DNA of 64,000 bases, from the NCBI GenBank assembly GCA_039028975.1, contig JBCCHB010000064.1:23739-87738 (forward strand), read 5' to 3'. The translations under genes and the position numbers were made by a program. Source of the DNA: JAHBNG01 sp039028975. GTDB taxonomy: Bacteria > Chloroflexota > Anaerolineae > Caldilineales > Caldilineaceae. The notes under the pieces were generated by a model. It was not told where the DNA came from. It saw only the letters and a program-made list of their open reading frames with translations, and did not search any database. Positions 52,122 to 60,154 of the stretch are shown here, piece by piece (the first letter of the stretch is position 1; each line of letters opens with the position of its first letter).

Positions 52122-53957
52122 ATGACAACCACCCCTTCCGATCCAATCTGGAAACAACGCTATCGTACCCCATCTGTTTTCGGTACAAATCTGGCCGCAA
52201 CCAATCCATCCCGGGGTATTGCCACCGTCAAAGACACAAGCTCCGTCCACCTGGCGACGTGGAATGTTGAGACAAGTGAGTTGCGTCGTCTTGTTGATAC
52301 TTATAGCGGCTGGATCTCCCCATCCGGTGACCATGTTTACTATCTGAAGGATTTCAAGGGCAGCGAGTTGGGTCACATTGTTCGCGTACCCTTCGAGGGT
52401 GGCGAGGCCGAAGACATGACGCCCGATCTGCCCGACTATACGCTGCGCGGTTTTGACATCAGTCGTGCCGGCAATCGATTGGTCTTTGATGCGGTAAATG
52501 CCGATGGCTATCAATATTACGTTATCGATCTTAGCCCCACTGGCGAAGGGAGCGCACCCAGGTTGGTCTACCAGACTAGCGCCGAAACGTGGGAGTCGCT
52601 GCTCTCGGCCAATGGTGATGTGGTGGTAGCCAAGACTTCTGCGGATGGTGAACGACGCCGCTACAGTCTATTGGCGCTAAGTACTGAAGATGGGACTCAA
52701 ATCGGCACCTTTTCTAGGGGGCCAGAGAGCAATTCAGAGCCGATTGCCTTCTCACCCCTTCTTGACGACCTGCGTCTGCTGGCCACAACCACGAATGCAG
52801 ATGGTTTCAAACGCCCCGTTATCTGGGATGTAGGCAGCAACGAACGGATAGATTTGTCGCTTCCTCAGCTAAATGGGGAGATCGAGCCGTTGGTCTGGTC
52901 GTCTGACGGTCAGCAGATTCTGTTACTCCAATCTCATATGGCCCAACATCAGCTCTATCGCTATCGATTGGCGGATGTTAGGCTGACAAAACTGGCCCAT
53001 CCGGCGGGCACGATCCGGGGCGGTGGTGGCATCTATCATACCGGCAAATCCCCAACCTGTTTTGGTCCAGATAACACCATTTGGGTCCAATGGGAGGATG
53101 CTGCCACGCCACCTCGGTTGATAGTCCTCGATCCAGAGACGGGTGAAAAACAAGGCACAATCCTGAAAATGGCTGCCCCAGCGATGGGTAGACCCTTGAA
53201 GTCTGTAAACTATACATCTTCGGACGGTCAGACCATTCAGGGCTGGGTAGGCGTTCCCGATGGCGATGGCCCCTTCCCAACTATTTTGCATATTCATGGT
53301 GGCCCCCACGGCACCGAAATGGCGTCCTACTCGCCAGCGGTCCAGAGCTGGCTGGATCATGGCTTCGCTTACATGGGGATCAATTTCCGGGGTTCGCTGG
53401 GATTTGGCATTGACTTTCGGGCCAAGATTGAGGGAAATATCGGTCACTGGGAACTGGAAGATATGGTAGCCGCCCGTCAATGGCTTGTCTCAGAAGGGCT
53501 TGCCCATCCACACCAAATCTTTCTGCAAGGTGCGTCGTATGGCGGCTTTCTAACTCTTTTAGGTTTAGGCAAACGGCCAGACCTATGGGCTGGCGGGTTG
53601 GCCTTAGTCGCCATTGCGGACTGGGTGGGGATGTACGAAGATTCATCGGATGCAATGAAAGGCTATGCCCGGGTCATGTTCGGCGGAGCGCCAACAGATT
53701 ATCCGGATCGTTATCACCAAAGCTCTCCCTCGACTTACCTCGAAAACGTACGTGTGCCACTGCTTGTCATCCAGGGGCGTCATGACAGCCGCGCGCCCAG
53801 CCGCCAGTTTGAGGAATATGCCATCCGCATGGAAGAACTAGGCAAGCCGCTAGAGGTTGTCTGGTTTGATGCGGGACATGGCTCGGGTGAGGTGGAACAG
53901 ATGATTGCGTTTCAAGAAAAGATGTTAAATTTTGCGCAGCGAGTAGTAGCTCAATAA
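52122..53957 (+). CDS. S9 family prolyl-oligopeptidase-like serine peptidase
   Basis: 611 residues, no signal peptide. An N-terminal beta-propeller (about 1-360, blades with SPSGDHVYYL and WSSDGQQILLL) precedes an alpha/beta-hydrolase domain with catalytic S472 in QGASYGGF, D555 in QGRHDSR and H586 in DAGHGSG. HIHGGPHG forms the oxyanion region. This is the S9C-like acylaminoacyl-peptidase/dipeptidyl type that trims short peptides in the cytosol. The start has GAGGAGA upstream. The hydrogenase genes follow on the same strand, without evidence for a functional link. Confidence 0.9.
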   Translation: MTTTPSDPIWKQRYRTPSVFGTNLAATNPSRGIATVKDTSSVHLATWNVETSELRRLVDTYSGWISPSGDHVYYLKDFKGSELGHIVRVPFEGGEAEDMTPDLPDYTLRGFDISRAGNRLVFDAVNADGYQYYVIDLSPTGEGSAPRLVYQTSAETWESLLSANGDVVVAKTSADGERRRYSLLALSTEDGTQIGTFSRGPESNSEPIAFSPLLDDLRLLATTTNADGFKRPVIWDVGSNERIDLSLPQLNGEIEPLVWSSDGQQILLLQSHMAQHQLYRYRLADVRLTKLAHPAGTIRGGGGIYHTGKSPTCFGPDNTIWVQWEDAATPPRLIVLDPETGEKQGTILKMAAPAMGRPLKSVNYTSSDGQTIQGWVGVPDGDGPFPTILHIHGGPHGTEMASYSPAVQSWLDHGFAYMGINFRGSLGFGIDFRAKIEGNIGHWELEDMVAARQWLVSEGLAHPHQIFLQGASYGGFLTLLGLGKRPDLWAGGLALVAIADWVGMYEDSSDAMKGYARVMFGGAPTDYPDRYHQSSPSTYLENVRVPLLVIQGRHDSRAPSRQFEEYAIRMEELGKPLEVVWFDAGHGSGEVEQMIAFQEKMLNFAQRVVAQ

Positions 53958-54101
53958 ATAGCAATGGCAATGAGAGATTCTTCGGCCCCGTCTCCTTGCC
54001 TAAACCAATGGTTGACAGATTGTTCGAGTGCAATGTATACTCACCCGTATCTCCGAGACGTTTTACCTCCCCACATTTCGTACAAAAGAGAATGTTCGCT
54101 T

Positions 54102-55334
54102 ATGGCAATGACAGAGGCTGAAGTTCAAAACGTACACGACCATCTCGCCAGCGTACCTATGGGTGAGCCAACAGATGCTTATCTGGAATCCGAGCCTGAA
54201 TCATTTGAACTACCCCTTGGTCCACTTAAGTGTGTCCATGCCTTTTGGTTGGCTGGCATGAGTTGTGACGGTTGCTCGATTGCTGCGGTCGGCGCAACCC
54301 AGCCACCGGTTGAATCCTTGCTTCTTGGCTCCATTCCCGGCATGCCCAAACTAATTCTTCACCATCCAGTTTTGTCTATGGAAGCAGGCGAGGCGTTCAT
54401 ACACGAGTTCCACGTGGCTGCCGCGGATGAGCTTGATGCACCCTATGTGATCATTTTTGAAGGCTCGGTGGCCGATGAAAGTTTGGCGGCGGAACATGGT
54501 GGTTACTGGTCTGGCTTGGGCGCCCGGGAGGTCGATGGGGAGATGCAGCCCATCCCTACCGCAGAATGGCTGGAGAAGATGGCCCCCAACGCCGCCGCGG
54601 TGATTGCGTTGGGGACTTGTGCCACTTGGGGGGGGATTCCCGCGGCCATCGGCAACGTGACCAACGCTATGGGCGTCATGGATTTTCTCGGAGAGGACTA
54701 TCGCAGCAGCTTTGGCTTGCCCGTGGTCAACATTCCTGGCTGCTCTCCGGTGGGGGATAATTTTACCGAAACTGTGGCTGCTGTTCTTCTCTTTTTACAA
54801 GGGCTTGGTCCCCTACCCGAATTTGATGAATTAGGACGTCCTGCTTGGCTCTTTGATGAAACAGTTCACCGTGGCTGCACTCGGGCGGGTTTCTACGAAG
54901 AGGGTGTCTTTGCCGAAGAATACGGGGATAAGGAGTGCCTAGTTGAGATCGGCTGTTGGGGGCCGGTGGTCCAATGTAACATCAACAAGCGGGGGGCGAT
55001 TAACCACGTAGGCGGCTGCATGAATGTGGGTGCCCCCTGTATCGGCTGCACTATGCCCAGTTTCCCCGACGGGTTTGCCCCATTCTACAAAAAACCGCCG
55101 GGGACATTTGTCTCCTCTACATCATCCAAAGCCTACGGTGCGGTTATACGCAGGCTGCGCAACTTCTCCCAATTCTACCAGAATCGCTCCCCGATTTGGG
55201 AGCGTAATGGCCATGTACCTAGCGGTTGGGGCCATGTCCGCGAGCCAAACTTCATCGAAGAGATCGGACACAAGTTTTACCAGAAGCTTCAGTTCCGCGG
55301 TGGCGTGAAGCCCGGTTCGAAGCGTGATTCATAG
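54102..55334 (+). CDS. [NiFe]-hydrogenase small subunit
   Basis: 410 residues from ATG 54102; the frame opens at 53964 but the extra residues do not resemble the family. Iron-sulfur ligands are complete: proximal C55, C58, C173, C214; distal H256, C259, C279, C285; medial C292, C313, C316, with additional Cys at 44 and 306. No Tat signal and no C-terminal membrane helix, unlike classical membrane-bound uptake enzymes. The sequence (GTCATWGGIPAA; INHVGGCMNVGAPCIGC) resembles high-affinity group 1h/1l-type enzymes, but the CDGC proximal motif keeps Cys where the actinobacterial-type group 1h enzyme of Ralstonia has an Asp ligand. Subgroup needs phylogeny. The large subunit is 4.8 kb downstream. 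Confidence 0.92.
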   Translation: MAMTEAEVQNVHDHLASVPMGEPTDAYLESEPESFELPLGPLKCVHAFWLAGMSCDGCSIAAVGATQPPVESLLLGSIPGMPKLILHHPVLSMEAGEAFIHEFHVAAADELDAPYVIIFEGSVADESLAAEHGGYWSGLGAREVDGEMQPIPTAEWLEKMAPNAAAVIALGTCATWGGIPAAIGNVTNAMGVMDFLGEDYRSSFGLPVVNIPGCSPVGDNFTETVAAVLLFLQGLGPLPEFDELGRPAWLFDETVHRGCTRAGFYEEGVFAEEYGDKECLVEIGCWGPVVQCNINKRGAINHVGGCMNVGAPCIGCTMPSFPDGFAPFYKKPPGTFVSSTSSKAYGAVIRRLRNFSQFYQNRSPIWERNGHVPSGWGHVREPNFIEEIGHKFYQKLQFRGGVKPGSKRDS

Positions 55335-55430
55335 CATGTAACCTGTAACCTAATATTCCTGGCACAGATTATGTGTTATGGATTACGAATCACTTCTTCC
55401 CTCCTCATTTTACAAATTTGGAACGCAAAC

Positions 55431-55721
55431 ATGACTGATGCATCACTCTATAGTAACTGGTTCTTTTGGCTTGGCATCGCGACTGTAATCATTGTGTCAG
55501 CTGCTGTTCTGCTCATCTTAGTCTGGCTGATGGCACGACGTATATTGAATTTGGCGGTTACTGCGCTTGGGCTGGTGCAGGAGATCAAGGCCAATACAGC
55601 AATTATCTGGGCATTGGAAGATACAAACAGAACTGCGGTCAATATTTTGGATGATGCCAAGCGCATTCGCAACAATGGTGCTTCGGTGGCCCAAGCGCTG
55701 CATGAGGCAGATGGGAGTTAG
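55431..55721 (+). CDS. Small single-pass membrane protein 1 of hydrogenase locus
   Basis: 96 residues from ATG 55431 (frame open from 55371). One N-terminal membrane helix (WLGIATVIIVSAAVLLILVWLMA) followed by an amphipathic helical tail (NLAVTALGLVQEIKANTAII; LEDTNRTAVNILDDA). The ALEDT and A-x-x-IL pattern recurs in proteins 2 and 4 of the locus, which looks like one paralogous family. No known domain was recognised. Position right behind the hydrogenase small subunit suggests a membrane tether or quinone-access subunit; inference. Confidence 0.7.
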   Translation: MTDASLYSNWFFWLGIATVIIVSAAVLLILVWLMARRILNLAVTALGLVQEIKANTAIIWALEDTNRTAVNILDDAKRIRNNGASVAQALHEADGS

Positions 55722-55735
55722 GAAAAAAGATATTT

Positions 55736-56086
55736 ATGGAAGCATCAACAGCAATGCAGGTCAGCCCAGGAACCATCCAGACGGTTTGGTCACTCTCGAT
55801 CATCATAGCTCTGGTTGTTACCATAGTCGTTGCGGTTTTGTTGACCATGGTCAAGCACACCGCTACACAGATTCTCGATGGGGCCAGCGCGATTTGGACC
55901 CATGGCCAGCTGGTGGCCAACGACACGATTCAGATTCCCATCTTTTTGAAAGAGACCAATTATGTGGCTGGTCAAATTTTAGAGACGGCGACTCAAATTG
56001 TAGGGGCCACTGACGTGATAGAACAGCACGCCAACGGCTGCCCTGGCTGTCCAGCCTGCATTTTGGAACCAAGAGAGGGGAATTGA
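55736..56086 (+). CDS. Small membrane protein 2 with CxxCxxC tail
   Basis: 116 residues. Membrane helix at about 18-40 (LSIIIALVVTIVVAVLLTMV), then an amphipathic tail with TQILDGASAIW and QILETATQIVG, and a C-terminal C102-PG-C105-PA-C108 motif that could bind a metal or iron-sulfur cluster. It is the only member of the set with cysteines. It starts 14 bp after protein 1 and ends 1 bp before protein 3, so they are co-transcribed. Confidence 0.75.
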   Translation: MEASTAMQVSPGTIQTVWSLSIIIALVVTIVVAVLLTMVKHTATQILDGASAIWTHGQLVANDTIQIPIFLKETNYVAGQILETATQIVGATDVIEQHANGCPGCPACILEPREGN

Positions 56087-56087
56087 C

Positions 56088-56393
56088 ATGGTCTTTCTAA
56101 CCTTACTCTCGGCCATTGTGGTACTGGTCTTCCTAGGCGTGGTGGCCATCTATCTGGTCATGATTAGCCGTCTGTTGGAAGCCATCGGCGGCACGCCCAC
56201 CTCCTATCTGGCCAAGCTCCGGCTCGGATTACGAGCAATTGAAACCGAGACTGCCCATCTTCCCGTGCAGGTCACAAAGCTGAATGCCGGGTTAAAGGCC
56301 ATTGCCGATGGGTTGTCGTTGGCGGATGAGCACATGGTTGGCACCATTGATGCTGTGGTTAAACAAGATGGCAAGCAAGGGGGGCGTAGATGA
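56088..56393 (+). CDS. Small membrane protein 3 of hydrogenase locus
   Basis: 101 residues with GAGGGG 8 nt upstream. Membrane helix right at the N-terminus (VFLTLLSAIVVLVFLGVVAIYLVMI), then a helical tail with LNAGLKAIADGLSLADEHMV. The same pattern (ALTALDEGLDSVDDNLV) appears in protein 5, so these two form a second subfamily. Overlaps protein 4 by 4 bp. Confidence 0.75.
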   Translation: MVFLTLLSAIVVLVFLGVVAIYLVMISRLLEAIGGTPTSYLAKLRLGLRAIETETAHLPVQVTKLNAGLKAIADGLSLADEHMVGTIDAVVKQDGKQGGRR

Positions 56394-56743
56394 TTTATCT
56401 GATTGTAGGGAATATCCTGCAACAACCGACGGTTCCTCAAGCGGTCTATACGATTTGGGCCATCACCCTGGCCATTGTTGTGCTGGTGATTGTGCCGCTG
56501 GCGATTTATCTGTTGCACCGTACCTACGCAGCGGCCCGCAGCATTGAACGCTACTTTGCTGAAATGGCCGAAGCGGGCGTTGGCATCGCCGAAAATACCA
56601 GCCATGTCCAAGCGTTAGAAGATACCATCGCGATTGCCACCAAAATTCTTGGCGTAGCGGGCAATATCAACAGCCACAGCGATACGATCAAGGTTACGCT
56701 GGCGGGTCGAGCCGCGAACCTCAACGGAAACGGAAAACATTGA
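56390..56743 (+). CDS. Small membrane protein 4 of hydrogenase locus
   Basis: 117 residues; ATG overlaps the previous stop (ATGA). Membrane helix about 20-43 (YTIWAITLAIVVLVIVPLAIYLL), then an amphipathic tail with ALEDTIAIATKILGVAGNIN, like proteins 1 and 2. No recognised domain. A 15-bp tandem array begins directly after its stop. Confidence 0.75.
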   Translation: MIYLIVGNILQQPTVPQAVYTIWAITLAIVVLVIVPLAIYLLHRTYAAARSIERYFAEMAEAGVGIAENTSHVQALEDTIAIATKILGVAGNINSHSDTIKVTLAGRAANLNGNGKH

Positions 56744-56870
56744 TTCGGTAATCGGTAGGTCGGTAATCGGTAGGTCGGTATTCGGTAGGTCAGTAATCGG
56801 TAGGCCAGTATTCGGTAGGCCAGTATTCGGTAGGTTGGTGTTCTGTAGGTCGGTAGTCGGTGGTCGGTCT
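56744..56870. repeat. 15-bp tandem array in hydrogenase operon
   Basis: About eight imperfect head-to-tail copies of CGGTAGGTCGGTAAT. Forward frames are full of stops (TAG/TAA each unit), so it is non-coding. It separates proteins 4 and 5. Scattered related bits (GATCGGTAG) occur near 57240. Confidence 0.8.
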
Positions 56871-56917
56871 CCGAATGTTGGGTGCGGGCAACCGGAAAGC
56901 GGAACGAAGGAAAAATT

Positions 56918-57190
56918 ATGGCTACATTTCTCACCTATGCCAGCGTAATCGTGGCCGCGGCGATTGTTGTGGTTCTTGTAGTCTATTTGGTGCTGATCAT
57001 TCTGGCTCTGTGGCGTGCTGGTAATCACCTAGCTGCATTAGCTGGCGGCTTACAGCAGGTAGTAGACAACACCGAGCCGCTGGAAGAACACCTAACCACC
57101 ATCAACGGTGCGCTCACTGCATTAGACGAAGGACTCGATTCGGTCGATGATAATCTGGTTGACATTGCTGAGGTTCTGGAACTGCGATAG
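56918..57190 (+). CDS. Small membrane protein 5 of hydrogenase locus
   Basis: 90 residues from ATG 56918 with GAAGGAA 6 nt upstream (frame open from 56882). Membrane helix about 5-32 (YASVIVAAAIVVVLVVYLVL), then an acidic helical tail ALTALDEGLDSVDDNLV ending IAEVLELR. Related to protein 3. A remnant matching its last 18 residues occurs at 58047-58103. Confidence 0.75.
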   Translation: MATFLTYASVIVAAAIVVVLVVYLVLIILALWRAGNHLAALAGGLQQVVDNTEPLEEHLTTINGALTALDEGLDSVDDNLVDIAEVLELR

Positions 57191-57317
57191 TGGCTGTTGA
57201 TACATAGAGAGTAGTCGGTGTGATGCGTGGACTTTTCAGTGATCGGTAGAAGCCAGCATTGAGTGATTGCGAATGCTAGAAGGACATAAAACAACGGCAG
57301 AGTATACAAGTAAATTT

Positions 57318-58037
57318 ATGGTCATAGGTACAATTACACATCTTAATATTTACCCTGTTAAGTCGATGGGGGGCCTATCAGTGGATGATGCTATTGTCTA
57401 CTGGTATGGGTTTAACGGTGACCGCAAATATGCGTTTGTTCAAAGCGACAATCCTAGCGGGTTTCCATGGTTGACAGCGCGGCAGGTGCCGACGATGGTG
57501 CAGCACAAGCCTTATTTTTTGGATGAGGGGGAACGCAACGACTCGCGCATTCATGTAGTGACGCCAGATGGAGCTGAGTATGAGTTGCAATCCGCCGAAT
57601 TGAAAGCCCATCTTGAAGCGTTGTATCAAAAGCGTGTCCATCTTATGCATCTATTGCGCGGCACATGGGACGCCCACTCAATTTCGCTAATTAGCCACAA
57701 AACGATTGAGACAATTTCGGCACAGAATGGCCATCCTCTAACGACCGACCGCTTTCGCATGAATATTGTGGTTGATACCGATGCCGCTGGCGCTATCCCC
57801 GAAAATGCGTGGGTTGGTAAATCTTTGGTATTTGGTGATGGCGATGTAGAGATTCAATTTGATCGGCGCACGGTACGCTGTAGTATGGTTAATGTAGATC
57901 CAGTTTCAGCTGAGATTAGCCCAGCTGTACTCAAAACAATTGCCCAGAATCATGATAGTCAGTTGGGGCTATATGGCTCTGTCGTGAAGGCAGGAACAGT
58001 GCGCGTTGGAGATAAAATTAGATTGAAATGCGATTGA
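57318..58037 (+). CDS. MOSC-domain protein
   Basis: 239 residues from ATG 57318 (frame open from 57267). An N-terminal MOSC beta-barrel (GTITHLNIYPVKSMGGLSVD) and a MOSC domain (LTTDRFRMNIVVDT; FDRRTVRCSMVNVDP) with the conserved Cys that binds sulfur or molybdenum cofactor in relatives such as mARC and YcbX. There is no ferredoxin domain. It may act in molybdenum-cofactor-dependent reduction or detoxification. It sits in the hydrogenase locus, but a remnant of a small membrane gene right behind it suggests it was inserted. Confidence 0.88.
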   Translation: MVIGTITHLNIYPVKSMGGLSVDDAIVYWYGFNGDRKYAFVQSDNPSGFPWLTARQVPTMVQHKPYFLDEGERNDSRIHVVTPDGAEYELQSAELKAHLEALYQKRVHLMHLLRGTWDAHSISLISHKTIETISAQNGHPLTTDRFRMNIVVDTDAAGAIPENAWVGKSLVFGDGDVEIQFDRRTVRCSMVNVDPVSAEISPAVLKTIAQNHDSQLGLYGSVVKAGTVRVGDKIRLKCD

Positions 58038-58046
58038 TGGAACTGG

Positions 58047-58103
58047 CCGGATTCAGTCGATGGTAATCTAGTCGATGTGGCTGACGTATTGAAGGTGACT
58101 TAA
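58047..58103 (+). pseudogene. C-terminal remnant of a sixth small membrane protein
   Basis: In one frame the DNA reads PDSVDGNLVDVADVLKVT then stop. Protein 5 ends LDSVDDNLVDIAEVLELR then stop. The match (12 of 18 residues, ending at the same point) shows a lost paralogue or the tail of a duplicated gene, truncated on its 5' side, where the MOSC gene now ends. Confidence 0.65.
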
Positions 58104-58221
58104 CCTATTCTTGATTTAATTAACCATGAACTTCATGAAGGACATTCGGCGAACTCATCCGATTCGAAATGAAAGTTGGGATCCTTTCTCTTAATGCTCT
58201 TCATGGTTCTGCTTGCTCATT

Positions 58222-59235
58222 ATGCATGAAGAAATCGAGCAGTTGTTGGTACAAAATTATCCGATTCCTGAGATTGGTTGTATTTCTTCCGTGAATGCGG
58301 GCTTTCTTAGCCATAACTTCATTGTCGAAACAGGAGAGCAGAAATATTTCTTCAAGCAGTATCGATTTGCGCAGATTGAACCAGTAAAAGCTGCCCACGA
58401 AGCAAAGTTTTTCTTTGCAAATGCCAATGTGCCAGTAATACTGCCATTCAAGAACAATTCCAGTGAGACGATTCTGCAAAAGGAAGGAAAATTCTACGCC
58501 CTCTTTCCATTCATCAATGGGCATCAATATCAGCGAGGCCATATTCCAACACAAGCACTGGAATCGATGGCACAAATGCAGGGCCGCATTCACCTCGCCG
58601 GTGCTAATGCACAGCTTCCATACATACGATCGAGCAACTCAAGAAAAAGCTATATTGAGTTTGTGGATACCGTTCATTTGATCTTAAGCAAGATACCAGA
58701 CAAAGGTAGAACAGAATTTGACGAGCGGGCTATGGAGGTGCTCCATCTCAAGTTGCATCTTGCCGAGCAGAACCGCCATGCCATTGAGCGGATAAAGATG
58801 GAAAGCGATCATCTGGTTCATGGCGACTATCAAGATGGCAATATCTTCTTTGATCAGTACAAGGAAGTCAGCCATGTTTTTGACTGGGAGCAGACCAAGA
58901 TTGCGCCACGCGTGTTAAGTGTGTTTCGGGCCATTGCACTTATCTGTTTACAGGGTCAGGCATACCTTCCGGAGCATTCAGAGGAAAACTTTAAGAAGGC
59001 ACGTCATTATCTTGCCGCATACAACGACATATACCCAATTCGGCGTGGAGCATTTCATCAAGCGGCTACAGTACGTTACCTACATAAAATGGTATCTTTG
59101 TGGGTAGAGACAGCCCATTACCTTGACAGCAACGATAGAGTGGACGTATTTCTTGAATCCGACCGCCAAATCTTGCGGTACTATGCCGCACACTATGATG
59201 AATATGTAGAACGTATCGGTGACGGCATATTGTAA
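58222..59235 (+). CDS. APH/homoserine-kinase-like phosphotransferase
   Basis: 337 residues from ATG 58222. Protein-kinase-like fold of the aminoglycoside phosphotransferase superfamily: catalytic loop VHGDYQDGNIFFD and metal Asp in HVFDWEQTKIAP. An N-terminal region FIVETGEQKYFFKQYR carries the ATP-binding Lys. Members phosphorylate choline, homoserine, sugars or antibiotics; the substrate here is unknown. Codon use and A/T content appear higher than in the hydrogenase genes, in line with an inserted gene; that is an impression, not a computed value. Confidence 0.82.
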   Translation: MHEEIEQLLVQNYPIPEIGCISSVNAGFLSHNFIVETGEQKYFFKQYRFAQIEPVKAAHEAKFFFANANVPVILPFKNNSSETILQKEGKFYALFPFINGHQYQRGHIPTQALESMAQMQGRIHLAGANAQLPYIRSSNSRKSYIEFVDTVHLILSKIPDKGRTEFDERAMEVLHLKLHLAEQNRHAIERIKMESDHLVHGDYQDGNIFFDQYKEVSHVFDWEQTKIAPRVLSVFRAIALICLQGQAYLPEHSEENFKKARHYLAAYNDIYPIRRGAFHQAATVRYLHKMVSLWVETAHYLDSNDRVDVFLESDRQILRYYAAHYDEYVERIGDGIL

Positions 59236-59301
59236 AGTCCGTTTCAGCACGATGGGTTTGATATACGAGCATATCGAAGTTTAACAACCATATAACCGCT
59301 C

Positions 59302-60126
59302 ATGAAATATGGACTTGAACTAGCGGCAGCTGGTCAGCGAGATGCTAAGGTTTTAGGTGAACTAGCGCACCTTGCAGAAGATTCCGGTTGGGATGGCATA
59401 TTCCTCGAAGATTATATCGTATACTGGGATGGTGGAGCTACTTTCGATCCATGGATAGCCCTGGCAGTGATGATTCTTCAGACTAAACGCCTAGTCTTTG
59501 GGACGACGGTGACTCCTATACCCCGTCGTCGCCCGTGGAAGTTAGCGCGAGAGTTATTGACGCTAGACCATTTGTCAGATGGTCGAATAATTCTTGGTGT
59601 AGGTCTTGGTGATGAAAATGAGCCAGGCTTTGCTGCCGTCGGTGAAACTATCGATAAGAAGCAGAGAGCGAAAATGCTGGATGAATCGCTAGAGATTCTC
59701 GCTGGTTTATGGAGCGGTGCACCATTCAGCTATGAGGGTGATTGTTATCAGATCAGCGAGATGACGTTTCAGCCTAAGCCAGTTCAGCAACCAAGGATAC
59801 CGATTTGGGTTGGAGGACACTGGCCTTATAGAGGTCCAGCAGAACGAGCCGCTCGTTGGGATGGTTGTATTTTTTCGAACTGCAACAAATTTACTGCAGA
59901 AGATGTAAAGCAAATTAAGGAGTTCATTGCAGAGCGTCGAATATCGAACGCGCCGTATGATATTGTTGTGGGAGGTAGAAGACGACCAGATGATGTTGGA
60001 CAGGAGAGGTCATACATTAAATCATTGAAAGACGCGGGGGCCACTTGGTTTCTTCAATACATACCTCCGATGGATATTGAAGCGACGAAAGAACAAATTA
60101 GAGAAGGACCGATTTATGCAGATTGA
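59302..60126 (+). CDS. Luciferase-like flavin-dependent oxidoreductase
   Basis: 274 residues, LLM class TIM-barrel. Typical blocks: LAHLAEDSGWDGIFLEDY, GTTVTPIPRRRPWKLARELL, LDHLSDGRIILGVGLGDE and MTFQPKPVQQPRIPIWVGGH. It uses FMN or F420 to oxidise or reduce an organic substrate. It ends 28 bp before the hydrogenase large subunit and is on the same strand, so co-transcription is possible, but no link between the two is known. Confidence 0.88.
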   Translation: MKYGLELAAAGQRDAKVLGELAHLAEDSGWDGIFLEDYIVYWDGGATFDPWIALAVMILQTKRLVFGTTVTPIPRRRPWKLARELLTLDHLSDGRIILGVGLGDENEPGFAAVGETIDKKQRAKMLDESLEILAGLWSGAPFSYEGDCYQISEMTFQPKPVQQPRIPIWVGGHWPYRGPAERAARWDGCIFSNCNKFTAEDVKQIKEFIAERRISNAPYDIVVGGRRRPDDVGQERSYIKSLKDAGATWFLQYIPPMDIEATKEQIREGPIYAD

Positions 60127-60154
60127 ATTACCCACATAAGGATCGACAATTAAA

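Noticed and set aside
53964..54101. N-terminal extension of the hydrogenase small subunit, considered as a Tat signal
   Set aside because: No twin-arginine motif or hydrophobic core; the family begins at about 54102.
55311..55330. tRNA-like GGTTCGA motif
   Set aside because: It lies inside the hydrogenase small-subunit coding region, with no other tRNA arms.
56551..57028. Reverse-strand frames with repeating TDLPNT or TYRLPT text
   Set aside because: They come from the 15-bp tandem array, whose period is a multiple of three; no start signal or family.
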